From JBQDBK01 sp052090825 (GTDB taxonomy: Bacteria > Bacillota > Clostridia > Tissierellales > Peptoniphilaceae), in assembly GCA_052090825.1 (NCBI GenBank), contig JBQDBK010000008.1:1-64000 (forward strand): DNA of 64,000 nucleotides, read 5' to 3'. The notes under the pieces were generated by a model, which saw nothing but the letters and a program-made list of their open reading frames with translations, made no database searches and was not told where the DNA came from. A program made the translations under genes and the position numbers. Every line of letters starts with the position of its first letter. Within the stretch, counting starts at the first letter, position 1. Shown piece after piece: positions 53,081 to 61,739 of this stretch.

Positions 53081-54061
53081 TCAACATTTTCCTTTAACAG
53101 ATATCTCTCCACTAGTTAGGACCATGGAAGTTTGATCTTTTAATTGGACAATTAAATTACCCTTATCATTAATGTCTAAAGCTAGCGCTTCATATTTTAT
53201 GCCGTTTTTTTCAAACTCGACCTCTTTATTAATTAATAGACATGCATCCTTATAAAGTTTAAGAACTTCATCGTCTTTCATTTTATAAAGTGTTTTATAA
53301 AATTGATTTATAATTTCTCCGGCCAACTCATTTCTTAAAAGATTTTCAGGAGATAGAGATCCAGCAATAGATTTCAAATCATCTGAGAATTCTTCGTCAT
53401 TTGTGTTAAAGTTTAAACCAATACCAACAATTATGGATTTTATATGGCGCGATTCAAAATCTGAATCAGCTTCAGATAAGATTCCACAAATTTTTTTGTT
53501 GTTTAAGAATATATCATTAACCCATTTAATAGTTGGATTTTTACCAGTCTTGTTTTTTATAGCTTCCACTACAGCAACAGCTGCTTTAATTGTTATTAAA
53601 TCAAAAGAATCTAAATTTATATTTGATTTAGGGAAGATAATTATTGATAAGTATATGCCTGTTCCTTTAGGGGACATAAAATTTCTTCCTCTACGTCCTC
53701 TACCTGCACTTTGTTCATCTGAGATAATCACTGTGAAATTTGAAAGTTTTTTAGAATACAAAAGTCGTTTGGCTTCAGTATTAGTTGAGTCAATAGTATC
53801 GTAGTATATTACATCTATATCTTTTAAATCCTTTGACAAATTATACTTAACTCCAAAAGATGAAACTTTATCGCAATTTTCATCTAGTTTATATCCTTTA
53901 TTAGTAGAACTCTTAATTTTATAACCATCTTCTTTTAAATTTTTTACTCCTTTCCAAATAGCGGTTCTGGATATATTTAATTTATTTCCAAGATCTTCTC
54001 CAGAAATATATTGGTCCCTATTTTCTTCTAAGAATTTTAAAATTTTATTTTTAGTAGTCAT
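53081..54061 (-). CDS. birA: Biotin-protein ligase / biotin operon repressor BirA
   Basis: 326 residues, bifunctional type. The N-terminal winged helix (about 1-62, ISGEDLGNKLNISRTAIWKG) is followed by the ligase domain: SAGRGRRGRNFMSP (biotinyl-AMP loop), KWVNDIFLNNKKICGIL with the catalytic Lys, and a C-terminal SH3-like part. It joins biotin to carboxylases and, with biotinyl-AMP bound, represses bioYDA through the operator at 12420-12453. The start ATG has GGAGGGG upstream. The DNA-binding domain is intact, so it should work as a repressor. Confidence 0.94.
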   Translation of the reverse strand: MTTKNKILKFLEENRDQYISGEDLGNKLNISRTAIWKGVKNLKEDGYKIKSSTNKGYKLDENCDKVSSFGVKYNLSKDLKDIDVIYYDTIDSTNTEAKRLLYSKKLSNFTVIISDEQSAGRGRRGRNFMSPKGTGIYLSIIIFPKSNINLDSFDLITIKAAVAVVEAIKNKTGKNPTIKWVNDIFLNNKKICGILSEADSDFESRHIKSIIVGIGLNFNTNDEEFSDDLKSIAGSLSPENLLRNELAGEIINQFYKTLYKMKDDEVLKLYKDACLLINKEVEFEKNGIKYEALALDINDKGNLIVQLKDQTSMVLTSGEISVKGKC

Positions 54062-54222
54062 AATACAACCCCTCCCTAAAAATTTCTTATATATAAAATA
54101 GAATAAACTATAATTAACATTAAATCTAGTTCGAATCTAATATAAATATATAACTAGATAAGAATATATTTACTAAGATAGGTATATATGATTTACAAGC
54201 TTTATATAAAGTTTATATAATG

Positions 54223-54251
54223 TTGACAATAAATAAAAAAAAGGTTAAAAT
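54223..54251 (+). promoter_or_regulatory. Promoter of the tRNA-Ser / SRP RNA unit
   Basis: TTGACA (54223-54228), 17-bp spacer, TAAAAT (54246-54251), 17 bases before the tRNA. The 206-base gap from birA holds nothing else clear. Confidence 0.75.
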
Positions 54252-54267
54252 ATTAGTCTAAGCGTGT

Positions 54268-54358
54268 GGAGAGATGTCCGAGCGGTTGAAGGAGCTCGCC
54301 TGGAAAGCGGGTATACGGCTAAACCGTATCGAGGGTTCGAATCCCTCTCTCTCCGCCA
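54268..54358 (+). tRNA. tRNA-Ser (anticodon GGA)
   Basis: A 91-base tRNA with a 7-bp acceptor stem (GGAGAGA with TCTCTCC), D-loop, anticodon loop CTGGAAA giving anticodon GGA, a long variable arm typical of serine, T-arm GGTTCGAATCC and an encoded CCA end. Reads UCC and UCU. Confidence 0.95.
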
Positions 54359-54360
54359 TT

Positions 54361-54627
54361 GCCATGATAGATGGGGAATTAGCGATGCCTTGTTACCTGC
54401 AATTCGCTGTAGCAGGATTGAATTCCCACCTGAGGTTTTATTTTGTGTAGTCTGCCCCAAAAAAGTGGCGTTGAGAATAGGGTCCTACGCAACGTATGCT
54501 TGTGAACCGTGTCAGGTCTTGACGGAAGCAGCACTAAGCAAGATTTTGCGTGTGCCGTAGGCGTGCCTTATTTGAGTTAACTATTTGGGTACCGTATGTG
54601 ATTTAATTTCGAGGGTGGGTTCATGGC
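54361..54627 (+). ncRNA. ffs: Signal recognition particle RNA (large type with Alu domain)
   Basis: A 267-base RNA with the ends pairing (GCCATGA at 54361-54367 with TCATGGC at 54621-54627). The 5' part resembles the Bacillus scRNA Alu domain (TACCTGCAATTCGCT and TGAATTCCCACCTGAGG). The apical domain IV holds the conserved GTCAGGTC...GACGGAAGCAGCAC tetraloop/internal loop bound by Ffh. This long form is the kind found in Bacilli and Clostridia, unlike the short Gram-negative 4.5S RNA. It is read from the promoter before tRNA-Ser, 2 bases away, so the two must be separated by processing. Open frames across it are not genes. Confidence 0.95.
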
Positions 54628-54637
54628 TACATATTTA

Positions 54638-54667
54638 AAAGTTATCTAATTTTAGGTAACTTTTTTT
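54638..54667 (+). terminator. Terminator of the SRP RNA
   Basis: An 11-bp stem (one U-G pair) with loop ATTT and a seven-T tail, 10 bases past the SRP RNA 3' end. Confidence 0.88.
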
Positions 54668-54728
54668 ATATTTAAAATTAATTAATAATATTTTTCAATT
54701 AACTATTAAAAAGTTAATAACTCTGTGG

Positions 54729-54767
54729 TATAATGCATTCAGGTAATTAATTGTGATTATCAATTAG
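54729..54767 (+). promoter_or_regulatory. feo promoter -10 and Fur-like box
   Basis: TATAAT (54729-54734) preceded by a weak TTAAAA (54706-54711) at 17 bp. A dyad centred on TGATTATCA (54754-54762; full 19-mer 54749-54767) resembles the Fur box core and sits just past the predicted transcription start, where it would block elongation or opening. It fits the iron-uptake genes that follow. Confidence 0.65.
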
Positions 54768-54814
54768 AAATTATTTTAATAGTAATTGCAGTTTATATAA
54801 AGTGAGGTGACTAG

Positions 54815-55042
54815 ATGCTAAATCTTTTGATGGCTCCTAAGAATAGTGAGCTTGAGATTATAAAAATACGTGATAAAAAAATTCAAAAGTTACAACAAGA
54901 TAGGCATCTTGCAAATTTAGGCTTTGTTAATGGAGCCAAAATTGAAGTTGTAAGTGAAAATAATGGGAATTTAATTGTTAAGATTAAAGATTCCAGAGTG
55001 GCTATAGGCAAGGATATTGCTATGGCTATAGTAGTTAAATAA
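54815..55042 (+). CDS. feoA: FeoA-family ferrous iron transport accessory protein (first copy)
   Basis: 75-residue SH3-like domain protein (KIIKIRDKKIQKLQQDRHLANLGFVNGAKIEVV region; short form: GFVNGAKIEVVSENNG and IGKDIAMAIVV). FeoA proteins bind FeoB and regulate its channel. ATG 54815 behind GTGAGGTG. A second FeoA gene follows after 14 bases; tandem copies are frequent in clostridia. The two copies are clearly different in sequence, so they likely have distinct roles. Confidence 0.88.
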   Translation: MLNLLMAPKNSELEIIKIRDKKIQKLQQDRHLANLGFVNGAKIEVVSENNGNLIVKIKDSRVAIGKDIAMAIVVK

Positions 55043-55056
55043 AGGAAGGTGATATT

Positions 55057-55281
55057 TTGACATTAAGAAATGCTCTTGTAGGTAAAAACTATAAAATAAT
55101 TAAAATAAATGGAACTGGACCACTTAGAAGAAGGATTATGGATATGGGTTTAACTAAAAACACAGAAATTTATATTAGAAAAGTTGCTCCATTAGGAGAT
55201 CCAGTTCAAATTAATTTAAGAAATTACGAATTGACAATAAGAAGAGAAGATGCAGAACTAATTGAAATTGAAGAAATTTAA
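55057..55281 (+). CDS. feoA: FeoA-family ferrous iron transport accessory protein (second copy)
   Basis: 74 residues, the more canonical copy: INGTGPLRRRIMDMGLTKNT, then VAPLGDPVQINLRNYELTIRREDA and an acidic end. GPLRRRIMDMGL and the PLGDPV-YELTIRRED pattern are typical FeoA. Start TTG 55057 with GGAAGGTG upstream. It is cotranscribed with feoB, 30 bases downstream. Confidence 0.92.
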   Translation: MTLRNALVGKNYKIIKINGTGPLRRRIMDMGLTKNTEIYIRKVAPLGDPVQINLRNYELTIRREDAELIEIEEI

Positions 55282-55311
55282 TTTATTTTAAAAAGAAGGG
55301 TAGGAGATAAG

Positions 55312-57462
55312 ATGGCTATTACTATAGCATTAGCAGGTAATCCTAATAGTGGGAAAACAACCTTGTTTAATAGCTTAACAGGATCCCATCAATATGTTGG
55401 AAATTGGCCAGGGGTTACAGTAGAGAAAAAAACAGGAGAATACAAAAAAGATAGAAGTATAAAATTTACAGACTTACCAGGAATTTATTCTCTTTCACCA
55501 TATACATTAGAAGAGGTAGTTTCAAGAGATTACTTATTACAAGAAAAACCAGATGCAATTATAAATGTTGTAGATGCAACAAACATAGAGAGAAATTTAT
55601 ATCTTTCAACCCAATTATCAGAATTGGGCATACCCCTTATAATAGCTTTAAACATGATGGATGTTGTTAGAAGGAATAAAGATTCAATTGATGTAGATAA
55701 AATTGAGAAAGATCTTAACTGTAAGGTCGTTGAAATTTCTGCCATAAGAAATGAAAATCTAGACAAGCTAATAGAAGTTGCTAGAAAAGAAGCGAGTTCA
55801 AATAAGAAAATGGTAGAAATTAAAGCTTTTTCTCAAAGTGTAGAATCTTATTTAAATCAAATAGAAGAAAATGTAGAAAGCTTAAAAGACAATCCTTTTA
55901 AAAGATGGATAGCCATAAAACTTTTTGAAAAAGATAGTAAGATATTAGATGAGGTTAAGCTAAGTCCTAAAGAAGTTGAATTTGTAGACGCTATTATAGA
56001 AAAAGCTGAAGAAGAATTTGATGATGATGGTGAGGGGATTATAACAGATGAGAGGTATCAGTTTGTAAATTCCATAACATTAAATTCTGTTAAAAAAGGA
56101 AGAATTGGACTTTCTACATCAGATAAGATAGATAAGTTTGTAACAAATAGGTTTTTGTCTATACCATTTTTTGCTCTACTTATGTTTGGTATTTATTATG
56201 TAGCTATAGAAATAGTAGGTGGGCCAGTAACAGACTGGGTAAATGATGTTTTTTTTGGTGAAATTGTTGCTGGTTATTTTGCATCTCTTTTAGAGGGATG
56301 GGGAGTTGCTTCTTGGCTTCAATCTTTAATACTTGATGGAATAGTAGGAGGAGTAGGAGGAGTTCTAGGATTTCTACCAATTATAGCAACCTTATTTTTA
56401 CTAATTTCTGTGTTAGAAGATGTAGGATACATGGCCAGAATAGCCTTTATCCTAGATAGAGTATTTAGAAAATTTGGTTTAAGTGGAAAGAGTTTCATAC
56501 CAATATTAATGGGAACAGGATGTTCAGTTCCTGGAATTATGGGTACAAGAACTATAGAAAATGATAATGATAGAAGAATGACAATTACTGTTGCTTCTTT
56601 TATGCCTTGTGGGGCTAAAACAGATATTATAGCTATGTTTGGAGCTATTCTAGGAGGACATTTTTGGTATGGTCCTATCTGGTATTTTGGAGGGATTTTA
56701 GCTGTAATTATATCTGGAGTTATTTTAAAGAAAACCAATAGATTTCATGGAGATCCAGCTCCTTTTGTAATGGAATTACCAGAATATCATTTTCCGTCTT
56801 TTGTAAATGTTTTAAAATCAACTTTAAATAGGTGTAAGGCCTTTATTATTAAGGCTGGTACCATAATACTACTTTGTACAGTAGCTATATGGTTTTTGAA
56901 AAATATATCAGTAAACTTTGATTTTGTAGAATTTAATGATGATGCAACAGATTCTTTGCTAGCCTTTATTGGTAAAAAGCTACAATGGATTTTCAAACCT
57001 TTAGGATTTGGAAACTGGATGGCAACTGTTGCTACAATTTTAGGTTTAGTAGCTAAAGAAGTAGTAGTAGGAACTTATGGTGTAGTTGCTGGAATAGGAG
57101 AAGTTGGAGCTGATGATCCTGGATTAATACCTTTAATTCAGTCAAACTTTACAACGGCTTCAATATTATCTTTTATGTTCTTTAATCAGTTAACTTTACC
57201 TTGTTTTGCTGCCTTGGGAGCTATTAAGTCCGAAATGAATGATAAAAAATGGTTTAGATTTGCCATTGGATATCAAATGATATTTTCTTATACTATAGCT
57301 TTAATGGTATATCAATTTGGTAGAATTTTAATTGAGGGACAAAGCTTTAATATTTGGACAGGAGTAGCTATACTTGTTTTAATTGTATATTTATACTTAC
57401 TGTTCAGACCTAATAAATATGCTGATAAGTTTAGTCCAATCAATAGATCTGTGAAGGAATAG
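55312..57462 (+). CDS. feoB: Ferrous iron transporter FeoB
   Basis: 716-residue membrane GTPase that imports Fe(II), the main iron form without oxygen. The N-terminal G domain has GNPNSGKTT (G1, 8-16), DLPGIYSL (G3), LNMMD (G4) and SAIRN (G5), then a helical guanine-dissociation-inhibitor region. The membrane part (from about residue 275) has eight or so helices with the Gly/Pro-rich gate motifs GTGCSVPGIMGTRTIEN and FMPCGAKTDII. Full length, one chain. RBS TAGGAG. Works with the two FeoA proteins and the small Cys-rich protein behind it. Confidence 0.95.
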   Translation: MAITIALAGNPNSGKTTLFNSLTGSHQYVGNWPGVTVEKKTGEYKKDRSIKFTDLPGIYSLSPYTLEEVVSRDYLLQEKPDAIINVVDATNIERNLYLSTQLSELGIPLIIALNMMDVVRRNKDSIDVDKIEKDLNCKVVEISAIRNENLDKLIEVARKEASSNKKMVEIKAFSQSVESYLNQIEENVESLKDNPFKRWIAIKLFEKDSKILDEVKLSPKEVEFVDAIIEKAEEEFDDDGEGIITDERYQFVNSITLNSVKKGRIGLSTSDKIDKFVTNRFLSIPFFALLMFGIYYVAIEIVGGPVTDWVNDVFFGEIVAGYFASLLEGWGVASWLQSLILDGIVGGVGGVLGFLPIIATLFLLISVLEDVGYMARIAFILDRVFRKFGLSGKSFIPILMGTGCSVPGIMGTRTIENDNDRRMTITVASFMPCGAKTDIIAMFGAILGGHFWYGPIWYFGGILAVIISGVILKKTNRFHGDPAPFVMELPEYHFPSFVNVLKSTLNRCKAFIIKAGTIILLCTVAIWFLKNISVNFDFVEFNDDATDSLLAFIGKKLQWIFKPLGFGNWMATVATILGLVAKEVVVGTYGVVAGIGEVGADDPGLIPLIQSNFTTASILSFMFFNQLTLPCFAALGAIKSEMNDKKWFRFAIGYQMIFSYTIALMVYQFGRILIEGQSFNIWTGVAILVLIVYLYLLFRPNKYADKFSPINRSVKE

Positions 57463-57470
57463 GTGATAGA

Positions 57471-57617
57471 ATGAATTTACCAACAATAATAATATTATTA
57501 ATAATAATAGCTGCTCTATATTTTGCCTTTAAGCATACTAAAAAGACTAAGGGTTGTGATTGTGGAGTAGATTGTAGTGGATGTCCAGGTTCTTGTGGGG
57601 ATGGACATAAAAATTAA
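57471..57617 (+). CDS. FeoB-associated Cys-rich membrane protein
   Basis: 48 residues, too short for most ORF scans: an N-terminal membrane helix (about 4-20, PTIIILLIIIAALYFAF) and a Cys-rich tail (KGCDCGVDCSGCPGSC) with six cysteines that could hold a metal or Fe-S cluster. This is the FeoB-associated small protein family of Firmicutes, playing the part that FeoC has in enterobacteria. It starts 8 bases after the feoB stop, behind AGGTGA. Ends the feo operon. Confidence 0.9.
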   Translation: MNLPTIIILLIIIAALYFAFKHTKKTKGCDCGVDCSGCPGSCGDGHKN

Positions 57618-57625
57618 TTTATAAG

Positions 57626-57668
57626 AAAACAAATGACTTATTCTTTTACTAGGTCATTTGTTTTTTTA
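57626..57668 (+). terminator. Terminator of the feo operon
   Basis: A 12-position stem (AAAACAAATGAC with GTCATTTGTTTT), 15-base loop, seven-T tail. Confidence 0.88.
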
Positions 57669-57830
57669 TGTAGTTAAAGTTTAAGGGCTTAGCTTTTATT
57701 TACATTCAAAGGAATATTTAATATAATATAAGTAATTAAATTTTAAATGAATTAGTAAAGTAAAAAATTTTATTTTAATATATTTTTTAAATTCAGGTTA
57801 ATTGGAATCACTATAATTAAGGGGGAGAAA

Positions 57831-59309
57831 ATGGAAAAGGTAAGAGTTAGATTTGCGCCAAGTCCAACAGGTTTTTTGCATATAGGTGGTCTTAGAACAG
57901 CGCTTTATAATTATTTATATGCTAAAAAAAACAATGGGGATTTTATACTTAGAATAGAAGATACAGATAGGAGCAGGTTTGTAGAAGGTGCTATTGAGAA
58001 TTTAATAGACTCTTTAAAATGGGCTGGTATTGAATATAATGAAGGTGTATTTGTAGAAGATGGTAAGATAGTTGAAAAAGGGGAAGCAGGGCCTTATATT
58101 CAATCTAATAGACTTGAATTATATAAAAAATTTGTTGATGAACTGATAGATAAGGATATGGCTTACTATTGTTTTTGTACTAAAGAGAGACTAGACAAAT
58201 TAAGAGAAGAACAAAGAATAAAGGGTCAAGTTCCAAAATATGATGGTTTATGTAGGGGAATATCTAAAGAAGAAGCTAGAAAGAGAATAGAAGCTGGAGA
58301 AGAATATGTTATAAGGCTTAAATTACCTAGAAATAAGGATATTAGCTTTGATGATGCGGTAAGAGGTAAGGTAGTAATTAATACAGATGAGATAGATGAT
58401 CAAGTTTTAATGAAGTCTGATGGCTTTCCAACTTATCATTTAGCTGTTGTAGTGGATGATCACTTAATGGGAATAACTCATGTTGTAAGAGGGGAAGAAT
58501 GGTTGCCATCAACTCCAAAGCATGTGTTTATGTACCAAGCTTTTGGCTGGAAAGCTCCAAAATTTGTTCACTTACCAACTGTATTAAATAAAGATAGGAA
58601 AAAACTTTCAAAAAGACAGGGCGATGTATCTGTAGAAGATTTTAGAGCTAAGGGATACTTACCAGAGGGTTTAGTAAACTATCTTGCACTTGTTGGATGG
58701 TCTCCAGAAGATGGAGAAGAAACAATGACCTTAGATGAAATGGTTGAAAAATTTACTTTTGATAGAGTTGGTAAGAGTGGAGGAATTTTCGACAAAGAAA
58801 AATTAAATTGGGTAAATTCTCACTATATAAAGCAATATCCATTAGAAAAAGTAGCTGAACTTTCTGTAAAGCCTATGGTTGAATCAGGCCTTATGACTGA
58901 AGAAAAGATAAGAGAAAATTGGGACTGGTATTTAATTTTAATTGATACTGTTAAAGAAAGTTTAGATACAATAAATGAAATTCCTTCTAAAGTATCTTTC
59001 CTATTTGGAGATTTAGAGGTAACTGAAGATGAAGCTTTGGAGCAATTAAGAAGCGAAAATATGGAAGTACTTATTGATGCTTTTGCAAGAGAATTATTAG
59101 AAGTTGCAAAAGTTGATATGGAGTTTGCCAGTGGACTTATGAAAAAAATTCAAAAAAAAACAGGAATAAAAGGGAAAAATTTATATATGCCAGTTCGTGC
59201 AGCTATTTCTGGGAATATTCATGGTCCGGAACTTAAAAATATTATCTTCTTATTAGGGAAAGATGAACTTTTCAAAAGACTTGAAGAAGCAAGAAAATAT
59301 ACTAAATAA
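57831..59309 (+). CDS. gltX: Glutamyl-tRNA synthetase GltX
   Basis: Class I synthetase, 492 residues, charging tRNA-Glu (and possibly tRNA-Gln before amidation). The ATP motifs are PSPTGFLHIGGLRTALYN (the HIGH-type motif) and KLSKRQGDV (KMSKS-type). The anticodon-binding helical half follows from about residue 330. RBS AAGGGGGAG. The upstream 160 bases hold no T-box that I can find, unlike many clostridial synthetase genes. Confidence 0.96.
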   Translation: MEKVRVRFAPSPTGFLHIGGLRTALYNYLYAKKNNGDFILRIEDTDRSRFVEGAIENLIDSLKWAGIEYNEGVFVEDGKIVEKGEAGPYIQSNRLELYKKFVDELIDKDMAYYCFCTKERLDKLREEQRIKGQVPKYDGLCRGISKEEARKRIEAGEEYVIRLKLPRNKDISFDDAVRGKVVINTDEIDDQVLMKSDGFPTYHLAVVVDDHLMGITHVVRGEEWLPSTPKHVFMYQAFGWKAPKFVHLPTVLNKDRKKLSKRQGDVSVEDFRAKGYLPEGLVNYLALVGWSPEDGEETMTLDEMVEKFTFDRVGKSGGIFDKEKLNWVNSHYIKQYPLEKVAELSVKPMVESGLMTEEKIRENWDWYLILIDTVKESLDTINEIPSKVSFLFGDLEVTEDEALEQLRSENMEVLIDAFARELLEVAKVDMEFASGLMKKIQKKTGIKGKNLYMPVRAAISGNIHGPELKNIIFLLGKDELFKRLEEARKYTK

Positions 59310-59348
59310 AAAATAAAGGAGTAAGAAATTTCTTACTCCTTTATTTTT
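59309..59348. terminator. Bidirectional terminator gltX / yeiH-like
   Basis: A perfect 40-bp palindrome (GGAGTAAGAAA core) ending in A- and T-runs; it overlaps the stop codons of both convergent genes. Confidence 0.9.
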
Positions 59349-60378
59349 ACCATAAATTCATAAAGTGTTGAATTGATAGTGTTACAATTGTTATGCTAAT
59401 CCAACAAGCCATACCTAAAAGTATAGGACGACCTTGGTTTTTAATAAGCTTTATAATATTTGTGTTTAATCCTATTGCCCCCATGGCCATAATAATAAAG
59501 AATTTAGATAAGTCTTTTAAAGGGTTAAAGACCTCTACTGATACTCCGAATTCTACAGCTATAGTAGTGATTATAGAAGCTCCTATAAAAAAAATAATAA
59601 AAAAAGGAAAGATTTTTTTAAGGGAAACTTTTTGTTTATTTTTTTCACCTGCTTTTCTAAGTCTTAAAAAAGCTAGGCCTAAAGTAATGGGAATAATTGC
59701 CAAAGTTCTTGTTAATTTTACAGTAACAGCTTTATCTAAAGTTTGGCTACCTAATTGATACATACTATCCCAGGTGGATGCAGTTGCAGTAACAGATGAA
59801 GTATCATTTACAGCTGTACCAGCAAAAATACCAAAAGCCTCTCCTGAAGTAGTTGAAAAACCTAAGAAACTTCCCAAACTAGGGAAAATTAAAGCTGCTA
59901 GTACATTGAATAAAAATACAACAGAAATTGCTTGAGCTATTTCATCTTCATCTGCTTCAATAACAGGAGCTGTTGCAGCAATAGCAGACCCTCCGCATAT
60001 AGAAGATCCTACTCCAATAAGAGTTGCTATATTATCAGAAACCTTTATTTTCTTATAAAGAATATAAGCAACTATCAAGGAAGTTGAAATAGTACAAATT
60101 ATAATGGGTAAAGATTGCTTTCCTGTTTCTAAAACTATTTTTAAGTTCATTCCAAAACCTAATAAAATTACTGCATATTGTAAGATTTTTTTTGAGGTGT
60201 ATTTTATTCCGTCTTGAAAGGGGGTTTTATCTTTAATAAAAACACCCAATACCATACCAATTAATATAGCAAAGACAGCTCCGCCTACTACAGGGAAGGA
60301 TTTTCCTAAAAAATGGCAAGGAATAGCCAATAAAAAACATAATAATAAACCCTTCCAATTTTTCTTTATTTCTAACAT
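59347..60378 (-). CDS. YeiH/UPF0324-family putative sulfate exporter
   Basis: 343-residue membrane protein with about ten helices. Family-typical stretches are FGMNLKIVLETGKQSLPII, GVGSSICGGSAIAATAPVIE and FAGTAVNDTSSVTATA. The family (PF03601) is annotated as putative sulfate or sulfite-related exporters on the basis of E. coli YeiH and is often divergent from a LysR gene. That arrangement is present here. Substrate is not demonstrated. AAGGAG precedes the ATG. Confidence 0.87.
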   Translation of the reverse strand: MLEIKKNWKGLLLCFLLAIPCHFLGKSFPVVGGAVFAILIGMVLGVFIKDKTPFQDGIKYTSKKILQYAVILLGFGMNLKIVLETGKQSLPIIICTISTSLIVAYILYKKIKVSDNIATLIGVGSSICGGSAIAATAPVIEADEDEIAQAISVVFLFNVLAALIFPSLGSFLGFSTTSGEAFGIFAGTAVNDTSSVTATASTWDSMYQLGSQTLDKAVTVKLTRTLAIIPITLGLAFLRLRKAGEKNKQKVSLKKIFPFFIIFFIGASIITTIAVEFGVSVEVFNPLKDLSKFFIIMAMGAIGLNTNIIKLIKNQGRPILLGMACWISITIVTLSIQHFMNLW

Positions 60379-60684
60379 AATCTACTCCTTTAAGTATATA
60401 AATAAATTTTTGGAGTTTTTCTAAAAGTTTTATAAGTTTTAGAAACTCCTATTTTTATCTCATATAAGTATTAAACTTTAAAAAATTAATATAGGCTAAA
60501 ATATAATTTCTATCATACTTTTAAGCTTTTCAATCATTAAAAAGAAGCTTTTTTAAAATTTATTTACTTATATATTAAAATAAATCTTTTTTTATTATAT
60601 AATGGTTTAATAATTATTTAAAATTAGATATATTGATGTTACCATAAATATTTTTTATGGCAGAAAAAATGTTTAGGAGGAAAT
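60379..60684. promoter_or_regulatory. Divergent control region between yeiH-like and lysR genes
   Basis: 306 bases without a gene. It holds a hairpin near the yeiH start (60412-60426 with 60437-60449, a 2-base bulge), a lysR promoter (TTAAAA at 60575-60580, 17 bp, TATAAT at 60598-60603), and a small inverted repeat CCATAAA/TTTATGG (60642-60660) between that promoter and the lysR start, which may be where the LysR protein acts. Confidence 0.6.
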
Positions 60685-61575
60685 ATGCTTGATTTCAGGA
60701 TAGATACTTTTTTAAAAGTTTGTGAATATATGAATTTTACTTATGCTGCCAGAGCTTTAAATTTGACACAACCAGCAGTTTCTCAGCATATAAAATATTT
60801 AGAAAAGAAGTATGACTCTACTTTATTTGAAAGAGATAAAAAAAATTTAAAACTTACAAGTAGTGGGAAAGTTCTACTTTCAGCTTTAAAAACTATGAAA
60901 AGCGATGAGATTGCCTTAAAGAATAAAATGGAGGAAAGCTTAAAAAATAAAAAAACCTTAATCTTTGGAGTAACTATGACTATAGGAGAATATATTATTG
61001 CGCCAATAATCCCAGATTTTATAAAAGATAATACTCAAGTTAATTTTCACATTCGTTACGGAAATACTCAAACACTCTTAAAAGAATTGCAAGAAGGTTA
61101 CATTAACTTTGCCATTGTTGAAGGATATTTTAAATCTCATGACTATAATATATGTATTTTAAAGTTAGAAGAATATATAGCTGTTGCATCAAAGAACCAT
61201 AACTTTGCTAAAGAAATTAAATCTTTAAATGACTTAACGTCTGAAAGATTAATTACAAGAGAAATAGGATCTGGAACTAGGGAAATCTTAACCAGAAGTC
61301 TGGCTTTAAAGAATATATCTATTCTTGATTTTGAAAATATTATTGAAGTTGAAAATATACACGCTATAGTAGACTTGTTAATTTATGATTGTGGAATATC
61401 ATTTTTATATAAATCTGCTGTTGAAAGAGAAATTAAAGAAGGTACTTTGGTGCAAATACCCTTATCTGATTTTATGATAAGACATGACTTTACTTTCCTT
61501 TGGAATAAAGACAGCATTTTTTCTGAAGATTATTATAAGATCTTTACAAGATTTAAGAATTATCTAGAAGATTAA
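60685..61575 (+). CDS. LysR-family transcriptional regulator (YeiE-like)
   Basis: 296 residues: N-terminal winged helix (about 3-62, FTYAARALNLTQPAVSQHIK, ESKLG-type linker) and a LysR substrate domain (about 90-290). Effector-site residues are not clear. Divergent from the YeiH-type exporter, the same pairing as E. coli yeiE-yeiH and B. subtilis cysL-ywfM-like loci, so it probably activates that gene in response to an unknown anion. RBS TAGGAGG. Confidence 0.87.
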   Translation: MLDFRIDTFLKVCEYMNFTYAARALNLTQPAVSQHIKYLEKKYDSTLFERDKKNLKLTSSGKVLLSALKTMKSDEIALKNKMEESLKNKKTLIFGVTMTIGEYIIAPIIPDFIKDNTQVNFHIRYGNTQTLLKELQEGYINFAIVEGYFKSHDYNICILKLEEYIAVASKNHNFAKEIKSLNDLTSERLITREIGSGTREILTRSLALKNISILDFENIIEVENIHAIVDLLIYDCGISFLYKSAVEREIKEGTLVQIPLSDFMIRHDFTFLWNKDSIFSEDYYKIFTRFKNYLED

Positions 61576-61638
61576 ATTTCCTAGCTTTATAAATTAAAAA
61601 TTTTTTGATTTAAATACTTATAAGTATAACTTAAAATA

Positions 61639-61666
61639 TTGACAAATATCCTCTCTATGATATTAT
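61639..61666 (+). promoter_or_regulatory. cggR-gapA promoter
   Basis: TTGACA (61639-61644), 16-bp spacer, TATTAT (61661-61666). A small hairpin GAGGT/ACCTC (61676-61696) lies in the leader. Confidence 0.7.
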
Positions 61667-61699
61667 AAATTATAAGAGGTTTAATTTTTTTACCTCAAG

Positions 61700-61725
61700 T
61701 GGGAACAAAATTTGATATGCGGGAC
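61700..61725 (+). promoter_or_regulatory. CggR operator
   Basis: TGGGAA-N6-TTGA-N4-CGGGAC, the two GGGA(A/C) blocks exactly 20 bp apart (61701 and 61721). This is the spacing of the B. subtilis CggR operator CGGGAC-N6-TGTC-N4-CGGGAC. It sits directly upstream of the cggR ribosome site. Confidence 0.7.
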
Positions 61726-61739
61726 AAATGGAGGACTAT

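Noticed and set aside
54245..54560. Open frames on both strands across the tRNA-Ser and SRP RNA
   Set aside because: They lie inside two clearly structured RNA genes and have no ribosome sites or family resemblance.
57669..57830. T-box leader before gltX
   Set aside because: No specifier stem, TGGN-type T-box sequence or antiterminator could be found in these 162 bases.
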